Shown one piece after another: positions 9,679 to 18,625 of a stretch of DNA of 64,000 bases. The DNA is taken from the NCBI RefSeq assembly GCF_002954715.1, contig NZ_MSCP01000001.1:2307141-2371140 (forward strand). The letters run 5' to 3'. Both the position numbers and the translations under genes were made by a program. Positions within the stretch are counted from its first letter, which is position 1; every line of letters begins with the position of its first letter. The stretch comes from Aliivibrio sifiae (lineage in GTDB: Bacteria; Pseudomonadota; Gammaproteobacteria; Enterobacterales; Vibrionaceae). A model generated the notes under the pieces. That model was not told the origin of the DNA and did no database searches. It saw nothing but the letters and a program-made list of their open reading frames with translations.

Positions 9679-10698
9679 CTATTTAGCAATAGGCTTTAAT
9701 TGATCTATCGGCCAGCGAGGCTTCGCTTGAACCGCTAAGTCAGTTGTCTCACCATTTTTCAGACGCTGCATACCTGCATAAGCAATCATGGCACCGTTAT
9801 CGGTACAAAATTCAGTTCGAGGATAGAACACCTCACCACCAATTTTTTTCATCATCGCTTCTAGTTCTTGACGAAGGTAGGTATTCGCACTTACCCCACC
9901 CGCCATTACTAAACGTTTCATACCCGTTTGCTTCAATGCACGACGGCATTTAATTGCTAAGGTATCTGCTACAGCTTCTTGGAAAGCAAACGCAATATCT
10001 GCACGAGTTTGCAAATCATCATCGTTAGCACGAATAGTATTTGCTGCAAATGTTTTTAGACCAGAAAAGCTGAAATCTAAACCTGGACGATCTGTCATCG
10101 GACGAGGAAATTTAAAACGGCCTTTTGTGCCACTCTCTGCTAATTTTGACAGCAAAGGACCACCAGGATAATCCAACCCCATTAATTTAGCCGTTTTATC
10201 AAACGCTTCACCAGCTGCATCGTCAACAGATTCACCAAGGATTTGGTATTCACCAATGCCTTTTACTTCAACCATCATTGTATGACCGCCTGACACAAGT
10301 AGTGCTACAAACGGAAATGCTGGTGGCTCATCTTCAAGCATTGGAGCAAGTAAGTGGCCTTCCATATGATGAACAGGAATGGCAGGTACATCCCATGCAT
10401 ACGCAATACTACGACCGATAGTTGAACCAACTAATAACGCGCCCACCAAACCAGGACCTGCGGTATAAGCGATACCATCGATATCATCTTTAGTCATGCC
10501 AGCATCATTTAATGCTGCTTGAATTAGGGGAATTGTCTTTTTAACATGGTCACGAGAGGCCAATTCAGGTACAACACCACCATAATCTGCGTGCAATTTT
10601 ACTTGGCTATACAGCTGATGAGCCAGTAGCCCTTTTTCGTCATCATAAATAGCTACACCCGTTTCATCACACGAGGTTTCAATACCTAAAATTCGCAT
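9679..10698 (-). CDS. tsaD: tRNA threonylcarbamoyl transferase subunit TsaD
   Basis: A 339-residue ASKHA-fold enzyme that, with TsaB and TsaE, transfers the threonylcarbamoyl group to A37 of ANN-decoding tRNAs. Visible motifs are [17 protein letters not shown] at the start, the metal-binding HHMEGHL near residues 110-116, the nucleotide loop [11 protein letters not shown] near 134-144, and [11 protein letters not shown] near 267-277. The length matches E. coli TsaD (337). It is divergent from rpsU, the arrangement seen in E. coli and other enterobacteria. Confidence 0.95.
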   Translation of the reverse strand: MRILGIETSCDETGVAIYDDEKGLLAHQLYSQVKLHADYGGVVPELASRDHVKKTIPLIQAALNDAGMTKDDIDGIAYTAGPGLVGALLVGSTIGRSIAYAWDVPAIPVHHMEGHLLAPMLEDEPPAFPFVALLVSGGHTMMVEVKGIGEYQILGESVDDAAGEAFDKTAKLMGLDYPGGPLLSKLAESGTKGRFKFPRPMTDRPGLDFSFSGLKTFAANTIRANDDDLQTRADIAFAFQEAVADTLAIKCRRALKQTGMKRLVMAGGVSANTYLRQELEAMMKKIGGEVFYPRTEFCTDNGAMIAYAGMQRLKNGETTDLAVQAKPRWPIDQLKPIAK

Positions 10699-10925
10699 AT
10701 TTTTCTCAGTTACCCGTTAATTTATCGCCATATTACCTACATCCCTAAGCTAGCTCAAGCGACCTGATGACTAGAGAAGACAAAATAAACAAAGAAATTA
10801 CTCAATTCTTAATCAAGAATGCTTTACAAAACGTCTTGATCGGATTAAAATTCGGCACCAATTTGAATAATAGCTGGTTAATTATAACTACCAGCGAATT
10901 GACTAACACCTGAGGTGAAAGGCAT

Positions 10926-11141
10926 ATGCCAGTAGTTAAAGTACGTGAAAACGAACCGTTCGACGTTGCACTACGTCGTTTCAAGCGCTCTTGCGAAAAA
11001 GCAGGTATTCTTTCTGAAGTTCGCCGTCGTGAGCATTACGAAAAACCTACTACAGTACGTAAACGCGCTAAAGCAGCAGCTCAAAAGCGTCACGCTAAGA
11101 AGTTGTCTCGCGAAAACGCACGTCGCGTTCGCCTGTACTAA
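10926..11141 (+). CDS. rpsU: 30S ribosomal protein S21
   Basis: A 71-residue, very basic protein ([20 protein letters not shown]...) that is the length and sequence of bacterial S21, which helps the 30S subunit bind mRNA. A good ribosome binding site, GAGGTGAAAGG, precedes the ATG. It is the first gene of the macromolecular synthesis cluster rpsU-yqeY-dnaG-rpoD, whose internal terminator keeps S21 far more abundant than primase. The promoter should lie in the 227-bp gap to tsaD. Confidence 0.97.
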   Translation: MPVVKVRENEPFDVALRRFKRSCEKAGILSEVRRREHYEKPTTVRKRAKAAAQKRHAKKLSRENARRVRLY

Positions 11142-11167
11142 TAACTTACCTAATTTAGGACTAAGTT

Positions 11168-11611
11168 ATGGCTCTAATTGAAAAACTCAAAGACGAGCAA
11201 AAGTTAGCGATGAAAGCCAAGGATAAATTACGCCTTGGCACAATTCGTTTAGCTTTATCGGAAATTAAACAACGTGAAATCGATGGTCATACAACTTTGT
11301 CTGACGATGAAATCATTGCTGTTTTAACGAAGATGGTTAAACAACGTCGTGATTCAGTATCGCAGTTTACTGCCGCTGGTCGTGATGATCTTGCAGATAA
11401 AGAGAGTGCTGAGATTTTAGTACTTGATGACTTTATGCCGCAAGCACTTACCGATGAAGAAGTTGCTGAGTTATTAGACGAAGCAATTATTGAATCAGGT
11501 GCTGCTGGAATGCAAGATATGGGCAAGGTGATGGGCGTGTTAAAACCTCAAATCCAAGGCCGCGCTGACATGGGTAAAGTAAGCCAACTAGTTAAATCTA
11601 AACTGGCTTAA
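11168..11611 (+). CDS. yqeY: GatB/YqeY domain protein
   Basis: A 147-residue cytoplasmic protein of the YqeY family, related to the C-terminal tRNA-binding domain of GatB. Typical features are the N-terminal helix ALIEKLKDEQKLAMKAKDK, KMVKQRRDSVSQF near residues 57-69, and the C-terminal VMGVLKPQIQGRADMGKVSQLVK. It begins 26 bp after rpsU and is in the same transcription unit. The function is not settled; tRNA-dependent amidation has been proposed from the domain, but gammaproteobacteria use GlnRS, so another role is likely. Confidence 0.9.
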   Translation: MALIEKLKDEQKLAMKAKDKLRLGTIRLALSEIKQREIDGHTTLSDDEIIAVLTKMVKQRRDSVSQFTAAGRDDLADKESAEILVLDDFMPQALTDEEVAELLDEAIIESGAAGMQDMGKVMGVLKPQIQGRADMGKVSQLVKSKLA

Positions 11612-11630
11612 TAGTACTCTATTTATAAAA

Positions 11631-11661
11631 CAAGCCGTGCTATCTTTGATCGCACGGCTTG
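11631..11661 (+). terminator. Conserved hairpin between rpsU-yqeY and dnaG
   Basis: CAAGCCGTGC and GCACGGCTTG form a perfect 10-bp stem around an 11-nt loop, followed by TTTGTATTT. It sits just before dnaG and corresponds to the partial terminator known between rpsU and dnaG in E. coli, which lowers primase expression. Confidence 0.88.
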
Positions 11662-11686
11662 TTTGTATTTACAGGAAAAGAAAAAG

Positions 11687-13447
11687 ATGGCAGGACATAT
11701 CCCTCGCAGTTTTATTGATGAGCTTTTAAATCGACACGATATTGTCGATATCATTGACGCAAGAGTAAAACTGAAAAAACAAGGGAAAAACTATGGTGCT
11801 TGTTGTCCATTTCATAATGAGAAATCCCCTTCTTTTTCTGTTAGCCAAGAAAAACAATTCTATCACTGCTTTGGCTGTGGGGTTCATGGCAACGCCATTG
11901 ATTTCCTCATGGAATTTGACCGTTTAGAATTTGTTGAAGCCATTGAAGAACTTGCTTCAATGCTTAGCCTTGAAGTGCCACGTGAACAACGCAGTGGTTT
12001 CAATGCTCCCTCTGGCCCAACCGCAAACTCAGAACAAAAACGAAGCTTATATGACTTGATGGGTGGCATCAGTCAATTTTATTGCTCTCAATTAAAATCC
12101 GCAGCAAATATTCACGCAATCAACTATCTTAAAGGTCGAGGACTTTCTGGTGAAATAGTTCAGAAATTTGGTATCGGTTATATTGCTGATGAATGGGAGT
12201 TGGTGAAAAACAACTTCGGTAGAGACAAGGCATCACAAGACGCATTAGTCAGTGGTGGGATGTTAATTGAAAGTGATAATGGCCGTCGTTATGACCGCTT
12301 TCGTGGACGAGTGATGTTTCCAATTCGAGACCGCCGAGGGCGTGTTATTGGATTTGGAGGCCGTGTAATTGGTGAAGGCACTCCCAAATATTTAAACTCA
12401 CCAGAAACGCCTATTTTCCATAAAGGCAAAGAGCTTTATGGTTTATATGAAGCACTACAAGCTTACAAAGAATTACCACAAGCATTAGTGGTTGAAGGCT
12501 ATATGGACGTCGTTGCCCTTGCTCAATTTGGCATTGATTATGCTGTTGCGTCTCTAGGTACTGCAACCACAGGCGACCATATGCAGCTCCTCTTTCGTCA
12601 AACTAGCACCGTTGTGTGTTGTTATGATGGTGACCGAGCGGGCCGAGAAGCCGCATGGCGCGCAATGGAACAAGCTCTGCCATACTTAAATGATGGACGT
12701 CAATTAAAGTTCATGTTCTTACCTGATGGAGAAGATCCGGATACTTATATCCGCCAGCACGGGAAAGAGGCATTTGAACAAGAAGTCGCTCAAGCTGATT
12801 CTTTAATTAATTTTATGTTTAGAAGCTTAGTTGACCAAATAGATACTAGCAGTCGAGAAGGGAAAGCGAAGCTAACTACGTTAGCAGTTCCTTTGATTGA
12901 TAAAGTTCCCGGTGGCACATTACGTCTTTATTTACGTGAGCAACTTGGCAAAACACTTGGAATTATGGATGAAAGTCAATTACAGCAACTAATATCTAAA
13001 CAAGGCACTCCAGAAACAAAGCGCCAAGCTCAACCAGAAATTAAACGTACAGCAATGCGTGAAGTAATCACGTTATTATTACAAAATCCAAATTTAGCTC
13101 AATTGGTTCCAGATTTAGAGAGTGTGAAAGACATTCCCCTCCCTGGATTAAGTTTATTTCTTCAATTACTTGAAAATTGTCGACATAACCCCCATATCAC
13201 TACAGGCCAATTATTAGAATATTGGCGCGGTGATAAAAATGAAAAATTATTATCACGCTTGGCGGCATGGGAACTTCCTATCGACCAAGACAACATACAA
13301 GATTTATTTATGGATTCGCTGGACAATATTTTGGCCCAGTGCATCAATCAACAAATTGAAAGTTTGCAGACGAAAGAAAGAACGCTTGGCTTATCAGTCG
13401 AAGAAAAGCGGGAGCTACTAGCCTTGATGCTAGAACTAAAAGCATAG
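11687..13447 (+). CDS. dnaG: DNA primase DnaG
   Basis: Primase makes RNA primers at the replication fork. I choose the ATG at 11687 (MAGHIPRSFIDELL) rather than the in-frame ATG 24 bases upstream, because it follows AGGAAAAG and matches the family N-terminus. The 586 residues include the CHC2 zinc ribbon (CCPFHNEKSPSF near 40-51 and FHCFGCG-like YHCFGCG near 60-66), the Toprim domain (VVEGYMDVVAL near 264-274, then CCYDGDRAGREA) and a C-terminal DnaB-binding helical domain. E. coli DnaG has 581 residues. It is the third gene of the cluster, behind the attenuating hairpin. Confidence 0.96.
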   Translation: MAGHIPRSFIDELLNRHDIVDIIDARVKLKKQGKNYGACCPFHNEKSPSFSVSQEKQFYHCFGCGVHGNAIDFLMEFDRLEFVEAIEELASMLSLEVPREQRSGFNAPSGPTANSEQKRSLYDLMGGISQFYCSQLKSAANIHAINYLKGRGLSGEIVQKFGIGYIADEWELVKNNFGRDKASQDALVSGGMLIESDNGRRYDRFRGRVMFPIRDRRGRVIGFGGRVIGEGTPKYLNSPETPIFHKGKELYGLYEALQAYKELPQALVVEGYMDVVALAQFGIDYAVASLGTATTGDHMQLLFRQTSTVVCCYDGDRAGREAAWRAMEQALPYLNDGRQLKFMFLPDGEDPDTYIRQHGKEAFEQEVAQADSLINFMFRSLVDQIDTSSREGKAKLTTLAVPLIDKVPGGTLRLYLREQLGKTLGIMDESQLQQLISKQGTPETKRQAQPEIKRTAMREVITLLLQNPNLAQLVPDLESVKDIPLPGLSLFLQLLENCRHNPHITTGQLLEYWRGDKNEKLLSRLAAWELPIDQDNIQDLFMDSLDNILAQCINQQIESLQTKERTLGLSVEEKRELLALMLELKA

Positions 13448-13545
13448 AATCCCAGCATCGTCATCAATGAAAAAATTTGTTATTATTAGTGGTTTGCATT
13501 TCGCATACTAATTCCTTCACACAGACCAGAAGTAGGATACCGTCT

Positions 13546-15387
13546 ATGGATCAAAATCCGCAGTCACAGCTAAAATTACTTGTAATCAAAGGCAAGGAAC
13601 AAGGCTATCTGACCTACGCAGAAGTTAACGATCACCTACCAGAAGAAATAGTAGACTCTGAGCAGGTTGAAGATATTATCCAAATGATCAATGACATGGG
13701 TATCAAAGTGGTAGAAACCGCACCTGATGCTGATGATATGTCATTGAATGATGATGATGCCGTAACTGATGAAGATGCAGCAGAAGCCGCTGCAGCCGCA
13801 CTATCAAGTGTAGAAAGTGAAATTGGCCGTACAACGGATCCGGTTCGTATGTACATGCGTGAAATGGGTACCGTTGAACTTCTTACTCGTGAAGGCGAAA
13901 TCGACATCGCTAAACGTATTGAAGAAGGCATCAATGAAGTTCAGTGTTCTGTTGCTGAATTCCCTGGCGCAATTTCATACCTATTAGAACAGTTTGATAA
14001 AGTTCAAGCCGAAGAAATTCGACTTACTGACATCATTTCTGGTTTTGTTGATCCTAATGATGATGGTTCTGCAGCACCAACAGCGACACATATCGGTTCA
14101 GAACTGAGTGAATCAGATCTTGAAGACGAAGATGAAGAAGCTGAAGATGATGAAGACGAGGAAGAAGAAGATGTAGGTATTGATCCAGAGCTTGCTTTGG
14201 AGAAGTTCACTGAACTTCGAACTTCTTACCACAACATGCAACTTGCTTTTGAAGAGCATGGGCGTGATAACGCAAAGGCACGTGAAGCTATTGGTGAATT
14301 AACTGATGTTTTCCGTGAATTTAAACTGATCCCTAAGCAGTTTGATTACCTTGTTCGTGAAATGCGTGGCAGTATGGATCGTGTTCGTACACAAGAACGT
14401 TTAATTATGCGTATGTGCGTTGAATACGGAAAAATGCCTAAGAAATCATTTATTTCATTATTCTCAGGCAACGAATCGTCTGATGAATGGTTCAATGAAA
14501 TTCTTGCTTCTGACAAGCCATACGTTGAACGCCTAAAGCGTTACGAAGATGATATTCGTCGTTCAATCAAGAAAATTGACAGCATTGAAAAAGAAACAGG
14601 CTTACCTGTTGTAAATATTAAAGACATCAGCCGTCGTATGTCTATCGGTGAAGCGAAAGCTCGTCGTGCGAAAAAAGAAATGGTTGAAGCTAACTTACGT
14701 CTTGTAATTTCAATTGCGAAAAAATACACCAACCGTGGCCTACAATTCTTGGATCTAATCCAAGAAGGTAATATTGGTCTAATGAAAGCGGTTGATAAGT
14801 TTGAATACCGTCGTGGTTATAAGTTCTCAACTTATGCAACATGGTGGATCCGTCAAGCTATCACTCGTTCAATTGCTGACCAAGCGCGTACTATTCGTAT
14901 TCCTGTGCACATGATTGAAACGATCAACAAATTGAATCGTATTTCACGTCAAATGCTACAAGAAATGGGTCGTGAACCACTACCTGAAGAACTTGCTGAA
15001 CGCATGCAAATGCCTGAAGACAAGATCCGTAAGGTTTTGAAAATCGCAAAAGAACCAATTTCAATGGAAACACCAATTGGTGATGATGAAGATTCGCACC
15101 TAGGTGATTTCATCGAGGATAACACACTTGAACTTCCTGTTGATTCTGCAACTTCAACAAGCTTGAAATTTGCAACCAACGATGTTCTTGCTGGTTTAAC
15201 ACCTCGTGAAGCAAAAGTACTTCGCATGCGTTTTGGTATTGATATGAATACTGACCATACTCTAGAAGAAGTGGGCAAGCAGTTTGACGTAACACGTGAA
15301 CGTATCCGTCAAATCGAAGCTAAGGCATTACGTAAATTACGTCATCCTAGCCGCTCAGAAGTATTACGTAGCTTCTTAGACGAGTAA
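13546..15387 (+). CDS. rpoD: RNA polymerase sigma-70 factor RpoD
   Basis: The housekeeping sigma factor. The ATG at 13546 ([12 protein letters not shown]) gives 613 residues, exactly the E. coli length; an in-frame upstream start at 13477 would add an unconserved 23-residue tail. Seen in order: region 1.1, a very acidic stretch in the non-conserved region (about 188-208), region 2 with [26 protein letters not shown] and [10 protein letters not shown] for the -10 element, region 3, and region 4 with [15 protein letters not shown] and the [28 protein letters not shown] for the -35 element. It closes the cluster and is followed by a strong terminator. Confidence 0.97.
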   Translation: MDQNPQSQLKLLVIKGKEQGYLTYAEVNDHLPEEIVDSEQVEDIIQMINDMGIKVVETAPDADDMSLNDDDAVTDEDAAEAAAAALSSVESEIGRTTDPVRMYMREMGTVELLTREGEIDIAKRIEEGINEVQCSVAEFPGAISYLLEQFDKVQAEEIRLTDIISGFVDPNDDGSAAPTATHIGSELSESDLEDEDEEAEDDEDEEEEDVGIDPELALEKFTELRTSYHNMQLAFEEHGRDNAKAREAIGELTDVFREFKLIPKQFDYLVREMRGSMDRVRTQERLIMRMCVEYGKMPKKSFISLFSGNESSDEWFNEILASDKPYVERLKRYEDDIRRSIKKIDSIEKETGLPVVNIKDISRRMSIGEAKARRAKKEMVEANLRLVISIAKKYTNRGLQFLDLIQEGNIGLMKAVDKFEYRRGYKFSTYATWWIRQAITRSIADQARTIRIPVHMIETINKLNRISRQMLQEMGREPLPEELAERMQMPEDKIRKVLKIAKEPISMETPIGDDEDSHLGDFIEDNTLELPVDSATSTSLKFATNDVLAGLTPREAKVLRMRFGIDMNTDHTLEEVGKQFDVTRERIRQIEAKALRKLRHPSRSEVLRSFLDE

Positions 15388-15417
15388 TAGCTCTCGCTGT
15401 TATTCATCAATAGAATC

Positions 15418-15446
15418 AAAAAGGTGGGCTTAGGCTCACCTTTTTT
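15418..15446 (+). terminator. Rho-independent terminator after rpoD
   Basis: AAGGTGgGC and GCtCACCTT form the stem (with TTA loop), followed by a T run, 30 bp after the rpoD stop. Confidence 0.88.
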
Positions 15447-15542
15447 CGATCTAAAGCCACTTTTTTAACTAACTGATTAAAAACCAAACACCTTCTCTCT
15501 AGACACCCTTTTCATCTTCCCCTATAATCAACCACCTACAAA

Positions 15543-15618
15543 GGCCCCTTAGCTCAGTGGTTAGAGCGCACGACTCATAATCGTTCGGTCCCCAGTTCAA
15601 ATCTGGGAGGGGCCACCA
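15543..15618 (+). tRNA. ileX: tRNA-Ile2 (CAU anticodon, lysidine-modified type)
   Basis: A 76-nt tRNA with encoded CCA. The acceptor stem GGCCCCT pairs with AGGGGCC, the D arm is AGCTCAGTGGTTAGAGC, the anticodon loop is CTCATAA (CAU), and the T arm holds GTTCAAATC. The acceptor and D arms are those of tRNA-Ile2, whose C34 is changed to lysidine by TilS so that AUA codons are read, rather than those of elongator or initiator tRNA-Met. E. coli ileX also lies near rpoD. The 3' part of the gene is the island's attachment site and remains intact after insertion. Confidence 0.93.
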
Positions 15619-15622
15619 AATT
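15572..15622 (+). repeat. attL: left 51-bp direct repeat
   Basis: Identical to 32642-32692. It covers the anticodon stem-loop through the CCA of the tRNA and four bases beyond. The intact tRNA is on this side, so its 3' half is supplied by the element's own attachment sequence. Confidence 0.95.
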
Positions 15623-15626
15623 TAGA

Positions 15627-15661
15627 AAGGCGTAATAGGTTAGTACCTACTACGCCTTTTT
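15627..15661 (+). terminator. Terminator after tRNA-Ile2, island-borne
   Basis: AGGCGTAaTAGGT pairs with ACCTAcTACGCCT around a TAGT loop and ends in a T run. A hairpin of the same plan but different stem sequence lies at the same distance after attR (32698-32731). This left copy is therefore the one carried in by the element and now ends the tRNA transcript. Confidence 0.85.
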
Positions 15662-15672
15662 GCTATCTGACG

Positions 15673-15701
15673 TTTCTGGGTCAGGTAACGGGTCAGACAA
15701 G
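15673..15701 (+). repeat. Left copy of GGTCAG-containing subterminal repeat
   Basis: TTTCTGGGTCAGGTAACGGG followed by TCAGACAAG. It matches 32502-32529 in the same orientation apart from two substitutions and a one-base gap. Each copy contains two GGTCAG elements about 13 bases apart. The two copies lie 51 bases inside attL and 113 bases inside attR. They may be arm-type integrase sites; that role is inferred from position only. Confidence 0.75.
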
Positions 15702-15892
15702 CCCAATGCACTCATATCCTCTTGTCGCTATCCCATAGTAATCTGAGACTCTCTGTGTTACCAAGTTTTATATTCTGATTGTATAGCTTCTCAAAACGCT
15801 TAGACTGCACTTTTACTATTAGGCTTTAAACAAATATATATCCAGTAAATACATCATAAACAAAAAAGGAGCCTTTAAGCTCCTCTATTCAA

Positions 15893-17050
15893 TTAACTAA
15901 CTCTAATTTTTCTTGTTGTAGCTAAGGTTAATTCAAACTCTTTAACTTCTTCAACCACATAAGTCATATGATGTGTCGTATCTATCGTAACCCATTGAGT
16001 TGTACTTCCTTTGAAAGCTTCTTTTTTACCCTCTAAACAGCCTTCATTTGCACATACACTTATCATTCTGTCACCCCAACTAAAACTAGGTTTCATATAA
16101 TGCCCAGAACTAATTAACCGACGACACAAGTCGTGCATTTGTGCACCTTTATCGCCTTGATTTCTCGGGTATCCTCTTACTACTAAATAGCTATCATTCA
16201 TTGTGTATCGAATTTTACCATTAGCATATGGCGCAATGCTTACACTCACTGTCGGGTTACTAATACCATAATCTCCAAATACTAGATTAGCATTTGGGTT
16301 AAAGGTTTTTATGCTTTTCCAAGCTTTAACCTCTTTTCTAACAACTGGAGCCTGAGAGTTAATTTTAGACACCATTCCATTAATGTCACCAGCAACAGAG
16401 CATCCAGCCATTGAAGTGAACTTGAAGTCATAATTTTTTAATAGTTTTAAAGCTAAAGTGATATTATCTTGGATCGCTACAATCGAAGACTTACTCAAAG
16501 AAACATCCCCACAATCAAAGAGCACTGATGACCTAGAAATATCAATATTCAAAGCCGTAACTATGCTATCAAAGGTTTCAAGAAAGTATTCCTCTTCTTG
16601 CATGTCACTAAAGGCATCATTATCTAATCGAATAAAAAAGCGATTGGTTTCTTTGGAGAGTTGTTTCAAAACAGTGGAGTATTCTTCGTCTTCCCATCTG
16701 TCATAGCCAACAACAGGTATAACATTACATCCTAAATTAGACAGGCAACTACTTAAAAAAACTAATATGTGCTCTCCAGATTCAACTGTTGCGTTTGGAG
16801 CCCAACTATTAATATCTATACCAATAGAAGCCCCAGTCATAGCATCTTGAATATCAGAAGCAACACCTTGAATATATACTTCGTATGGATTAGCTACAGA
16901 GGTATATTTTTTTCTACCTAACATATCCTCAGTCATAGGTGGTAATTCAAATATTGGTAGAATAAACTGCTTTACACTATCATTAAGCTGTTTATAAGAT
17001 TCGAACTCTCCACTTTTAGCTCGACTAATTGGAACATATTTAGGAATCAT
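15893..17050 (-). CDS. Phage-type Beta family protein (PF14350-like)
   Basis: A 385-residue protein whose start, MIPKYVPISRAKSGEFESYKQL, followed by FILPIFELPP, is typical of the Beta protein family named after a T4 protein. Alternating strands and helices with acidic strand ends (SIGIDINSW, FFIRLDND, SVLFDCGDV, YDFKFTSMAGC) suggest a TIM-barrel-like fold. There is no signal peptide or membrane helix. It is the last gene of a three-gene operon, 12 bp after the ImmA-type gene, at the left edge of the island. Family members often occur in variable, defence-rich loci; the molecular function is not known to me. The assignment comes from sequence recognition, not a search. Confidence 0.7.
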   Translation of the reverse strand: MIPKYVPISRAKSGEFESYKQLNDSVKQFILPIFELPPMTEDMLGRKKYTSVANPYEVYIQGVASDIQDAMTGASIGIDINSWAPNATVESGEHILVFLSSCLSNLGCNVIPVVGYDRWEDEEYSTVLKQLSKETNRFFIRLDNDAFSDMQEEEYFLETFDSIVTALNIDISRSSVLFDCGDVSLSKSSIVAIQDNITLALKLLKNYDFKFTSMAGCSVAGDINGMVSKINSQAPVVRKEVKAWKSIKTFNPNANLVFGDYGISNPTVSVSIAPYANGKIRYTMNDSYLVVRGYPRNQGDKGAQMHDLCRRLISSGHYMKPSFSWGDRMISVCANEGCLEGKKEAFKGSTTQWVTIDTTHHMTYVVEEVKEFELTLATTRKIRVS

Positions 17051-17062
17051 AAATTACCTCAC

Positions 17063-18292
17063 TTACCAAATTTTATTGGGAAAGTGCTTACGAACCTCCC
17101 CTTGACCAATTAAATTAGAAAACTGATTATATTTACCTGTTTCTTTTCTCAACCTACCCGCAATTATAGAAGGGTGAATTCTTAAATTTCGTGACAAATC
17201 TTCTATATTTTTGCTATTTGGATTCAAATAAGCCTGACTACGCTTCCAAACAGTACGAGGAATTAATGTATCACGAGCTATGCGGTTAGCTTCAGCTTCA
17301 AATTTATCGGTGCTTTCAGCTCCATGCTCAAGATCATCTACAAATGTTTTATCTGAATCGATATGTTTCCATATATGGACAACTTCATGAAGCAGCGTGA
17401 ACCAAAAGTTATCCAATCGGTCTAACCTCAAAGATAAGGCAATAATAGGGCGACCATTGCTATCTTTTAAAGCAGCACCATCGACTGAAGTTCCTTTAAG
17501 TGCAGGCTCGATAACAACACATATTCCATGTGTTTCAAGATACTCAATCGCTAATTTTGGCCCAAACTCAGACCAACTCAACTGAGCTAACCCCTTTAAG
17601 AAATCTTTATCAATGATGCTTGAATCATATTGTGGTATTGAATCTTTTTCTCGTGATTTCTGAACCACACGGCTTACCCACGCATAAAGTTTATATTGTG
17701 TTGATGGAGAATAAGCATCACCTGTCAATGTTCTTCTGAAAGCTGCTGAAGCCGTCGTTCCGCCGACTTGCTGGATAAACTCTTTTACATACCCTTCCAC
17801 TTCAGATTTCGCTTTTGAAGCAGTATCTTTGATCCAGCCTCTAGAAATCATTTCCTTAATCGGAAATTTAGCCCAGTTAATTTCTTGGTTACTAGCCCGT
17901 TCTGTAAACTCTGATTCTGACTCCATACCTAATAAAGTTTGAGGAGCGATTCCCAAACCTATAGATAGTGACTTAATCATGGATACAGTCAAAGGCCTTT
18001 TACCTGATAAAACCTCAGATACTCGACTCTTCGTTCCAAAATATGGAGCTAAATCAATTTGCTTTAAACCCTTTTCTTCCATCCGAAATTTAATAGCACT
18101 TATTGGATCAACTGGCATTACTGGGTAATGACTTTTCTCATACTGTTCAATAAGTAAGGTGAGCAATTCAAAATGCTCAGCTTCCTCAGATCCAGGCGTC
18201 AAATTTTGATCGAATAAATATTCAACCTCGTTGAGATATTGATGATATTGCTCTTCTGTTCTAATTACTCTCGGAGCTAATTGACTACTCAT
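17063..18292 (-). CDS. HigA-type HTH regulator fused to ImmA/IrrE metalloprotease
   Basis: A 409-residue two-domain protein. The N-terminal part (about residues 60-125) is a HigA-like XRE helix-turn-helix: DPISAIKFRMEEKGLKQIDLA, then SRVSEVLSGKRPLTVSMIKSL. The C-terminal half (about 230-390) is an ImmA/IrrE zinc peptidase with HEVVH (HExxH, near 300) and the downstream glutamate helix KFEAEANRIARDTLIP that supplies the third zinc ligand. ImmA-type proteases cleave repressors in mobile elements and phages. The gene overlaps the HigB-like gene by 4 bp (ATGA). The HTH domain is the obvious candidate to bind the paired operators upstream of the operon. Confidence 0.87.
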   Translation of the reverse strand: MSSQLAPRVIRTEEQYHQYLNEVEYLFDQNLTPGSEEAEHFELLTLLIEQYEKSHYPVMPVDPISAIKFRMEEKGLKQIDLAPYFGTKSRVSEVLSGKRPLTVSMIKSLSIGLGIAPQTLLGMESESEFTERASNQEINWAKFPIKEMISRGWIKDTASKAKSEVEGYVKEFIQQVGGTTASAAFRRTLTGDAYSPSTQYKLYAWVSRVVQKSREKDSIPQYDSSIIDKDFLKGLAQLSWSEFGPKLAIEYLETHGICVVIEPALKGTSVDGAALKDSNGRPIIALSLRLDRLDNFWFTLLHEVVHIWKHIDSDKTFVDDLEHGAESTDKFEAEANRIARDTLIPRTVWKRSQAYLNPNSKNIEDLSRNLRIHPSIIAGRLRKETGKYNQFSNLIGQGEVRKHFPNKIW

Positions 18293-18552
18293 TCTTGTAT
18301 CACTTCACTAATCATTGCTTTATCTAAACCAAATTTAATTTTTAGTTTAATTTGAGGGAATTTATTTCCACATACAGGAAAAAGGAAAACAGTTCCATCG
18401 ACAGATATAGCTCTAGGAAACGCATCTAAAATAGCACTAGGTTCTTTCCACGAAGCATGGCTGACTTCTGTAACCCACGCAGAAATCCACTGATCTATTT
18501 CTTCATTGCAGCCCAATACGTAGGTTAAGTGATGTTTACCAATCAATTGCAT
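18289..18552 (-). CDS. HigB-like protein, degenerate toxin core
   Basis: An 87-residue protein, first gene of the operon. It follows the HigB toxin family (PF09907-type) through WISAWVTEVSHASWKEPSAI, the FPRA turn, VFLFPVCGNKF and KLKIKF. Two features of active HigB are absent: the Arg after the GN-x-x motif (GNKYR or GNELR in active toxins) is replaced by Pro (GNKFPQ), and the C-terminal H-x-x-Y-D tail is missing, the protein ending EVIQE. It overlaps the ImmA-type gene by 4 bp. It is probably not a normal mRNA interferase; it may have become a sensor or structural partner. The start follows a GGAG site inside operator O1. Confidence 0.75.
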   Translation of the reverse strand: MQLIGKHHLTYVLGCNEEIDQWISAWVTEVSHASWKEPSAILDAFPRAISVDGTVFLFPVCGNKFPQIKLKIKFGLDKAMISEVIQE

Positions 18553-18557
18553 TACTT

Positions 18558-18625
18558 GTTCTCCATTTGGGAACTATCTTATATATAGAAATCTACCAAG
18601 TCAACAATGTTCCCAATTCGAGAAC
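18558..18625 (-). promoter_or_regulatory. Paired 17-bp operators flanking a promoter
   Basis: O1 at 18558-18574 is GTTCTCCATTTGGGAAC and O2 at 18609-18625 is GTTCCCAATTCGAGAAC. Each has GTTCTC/GGGAAC half-sites around five bases, and O2 is the reverse complement of O1 except at three central positions. Between them, reading leftwards, TTGACT and TAAGAT are spaced by 17 bp, a good sigma-70 promoter. O1 covers the ribosome binding site of the HigB-like gene. Two sites 51 bp centre to centre suggest cooperative repression by the HTH-ImmA protein. Confidence 0.8.

Noticed and set aside
14004-14210. Serine-rich frame antisense to rpoD
   Set aside because: It is the complement of the acidic Glu/Asp-coding stretch of sigma-70.
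15543-15618. Elongator tRNA-Met
   Set aside because: The CAU anticodon fits, but the acceptor stem, D arm and location near rpoD match tRNA-Ile2 (ileX).
18289-18552. Active HigB toxin
   Set aside because: The conserved Arg and the C-terminal H-x-x-Y-D tail are missing, so a normal mRNA interferase is unlikely, though the fold is probably shared.
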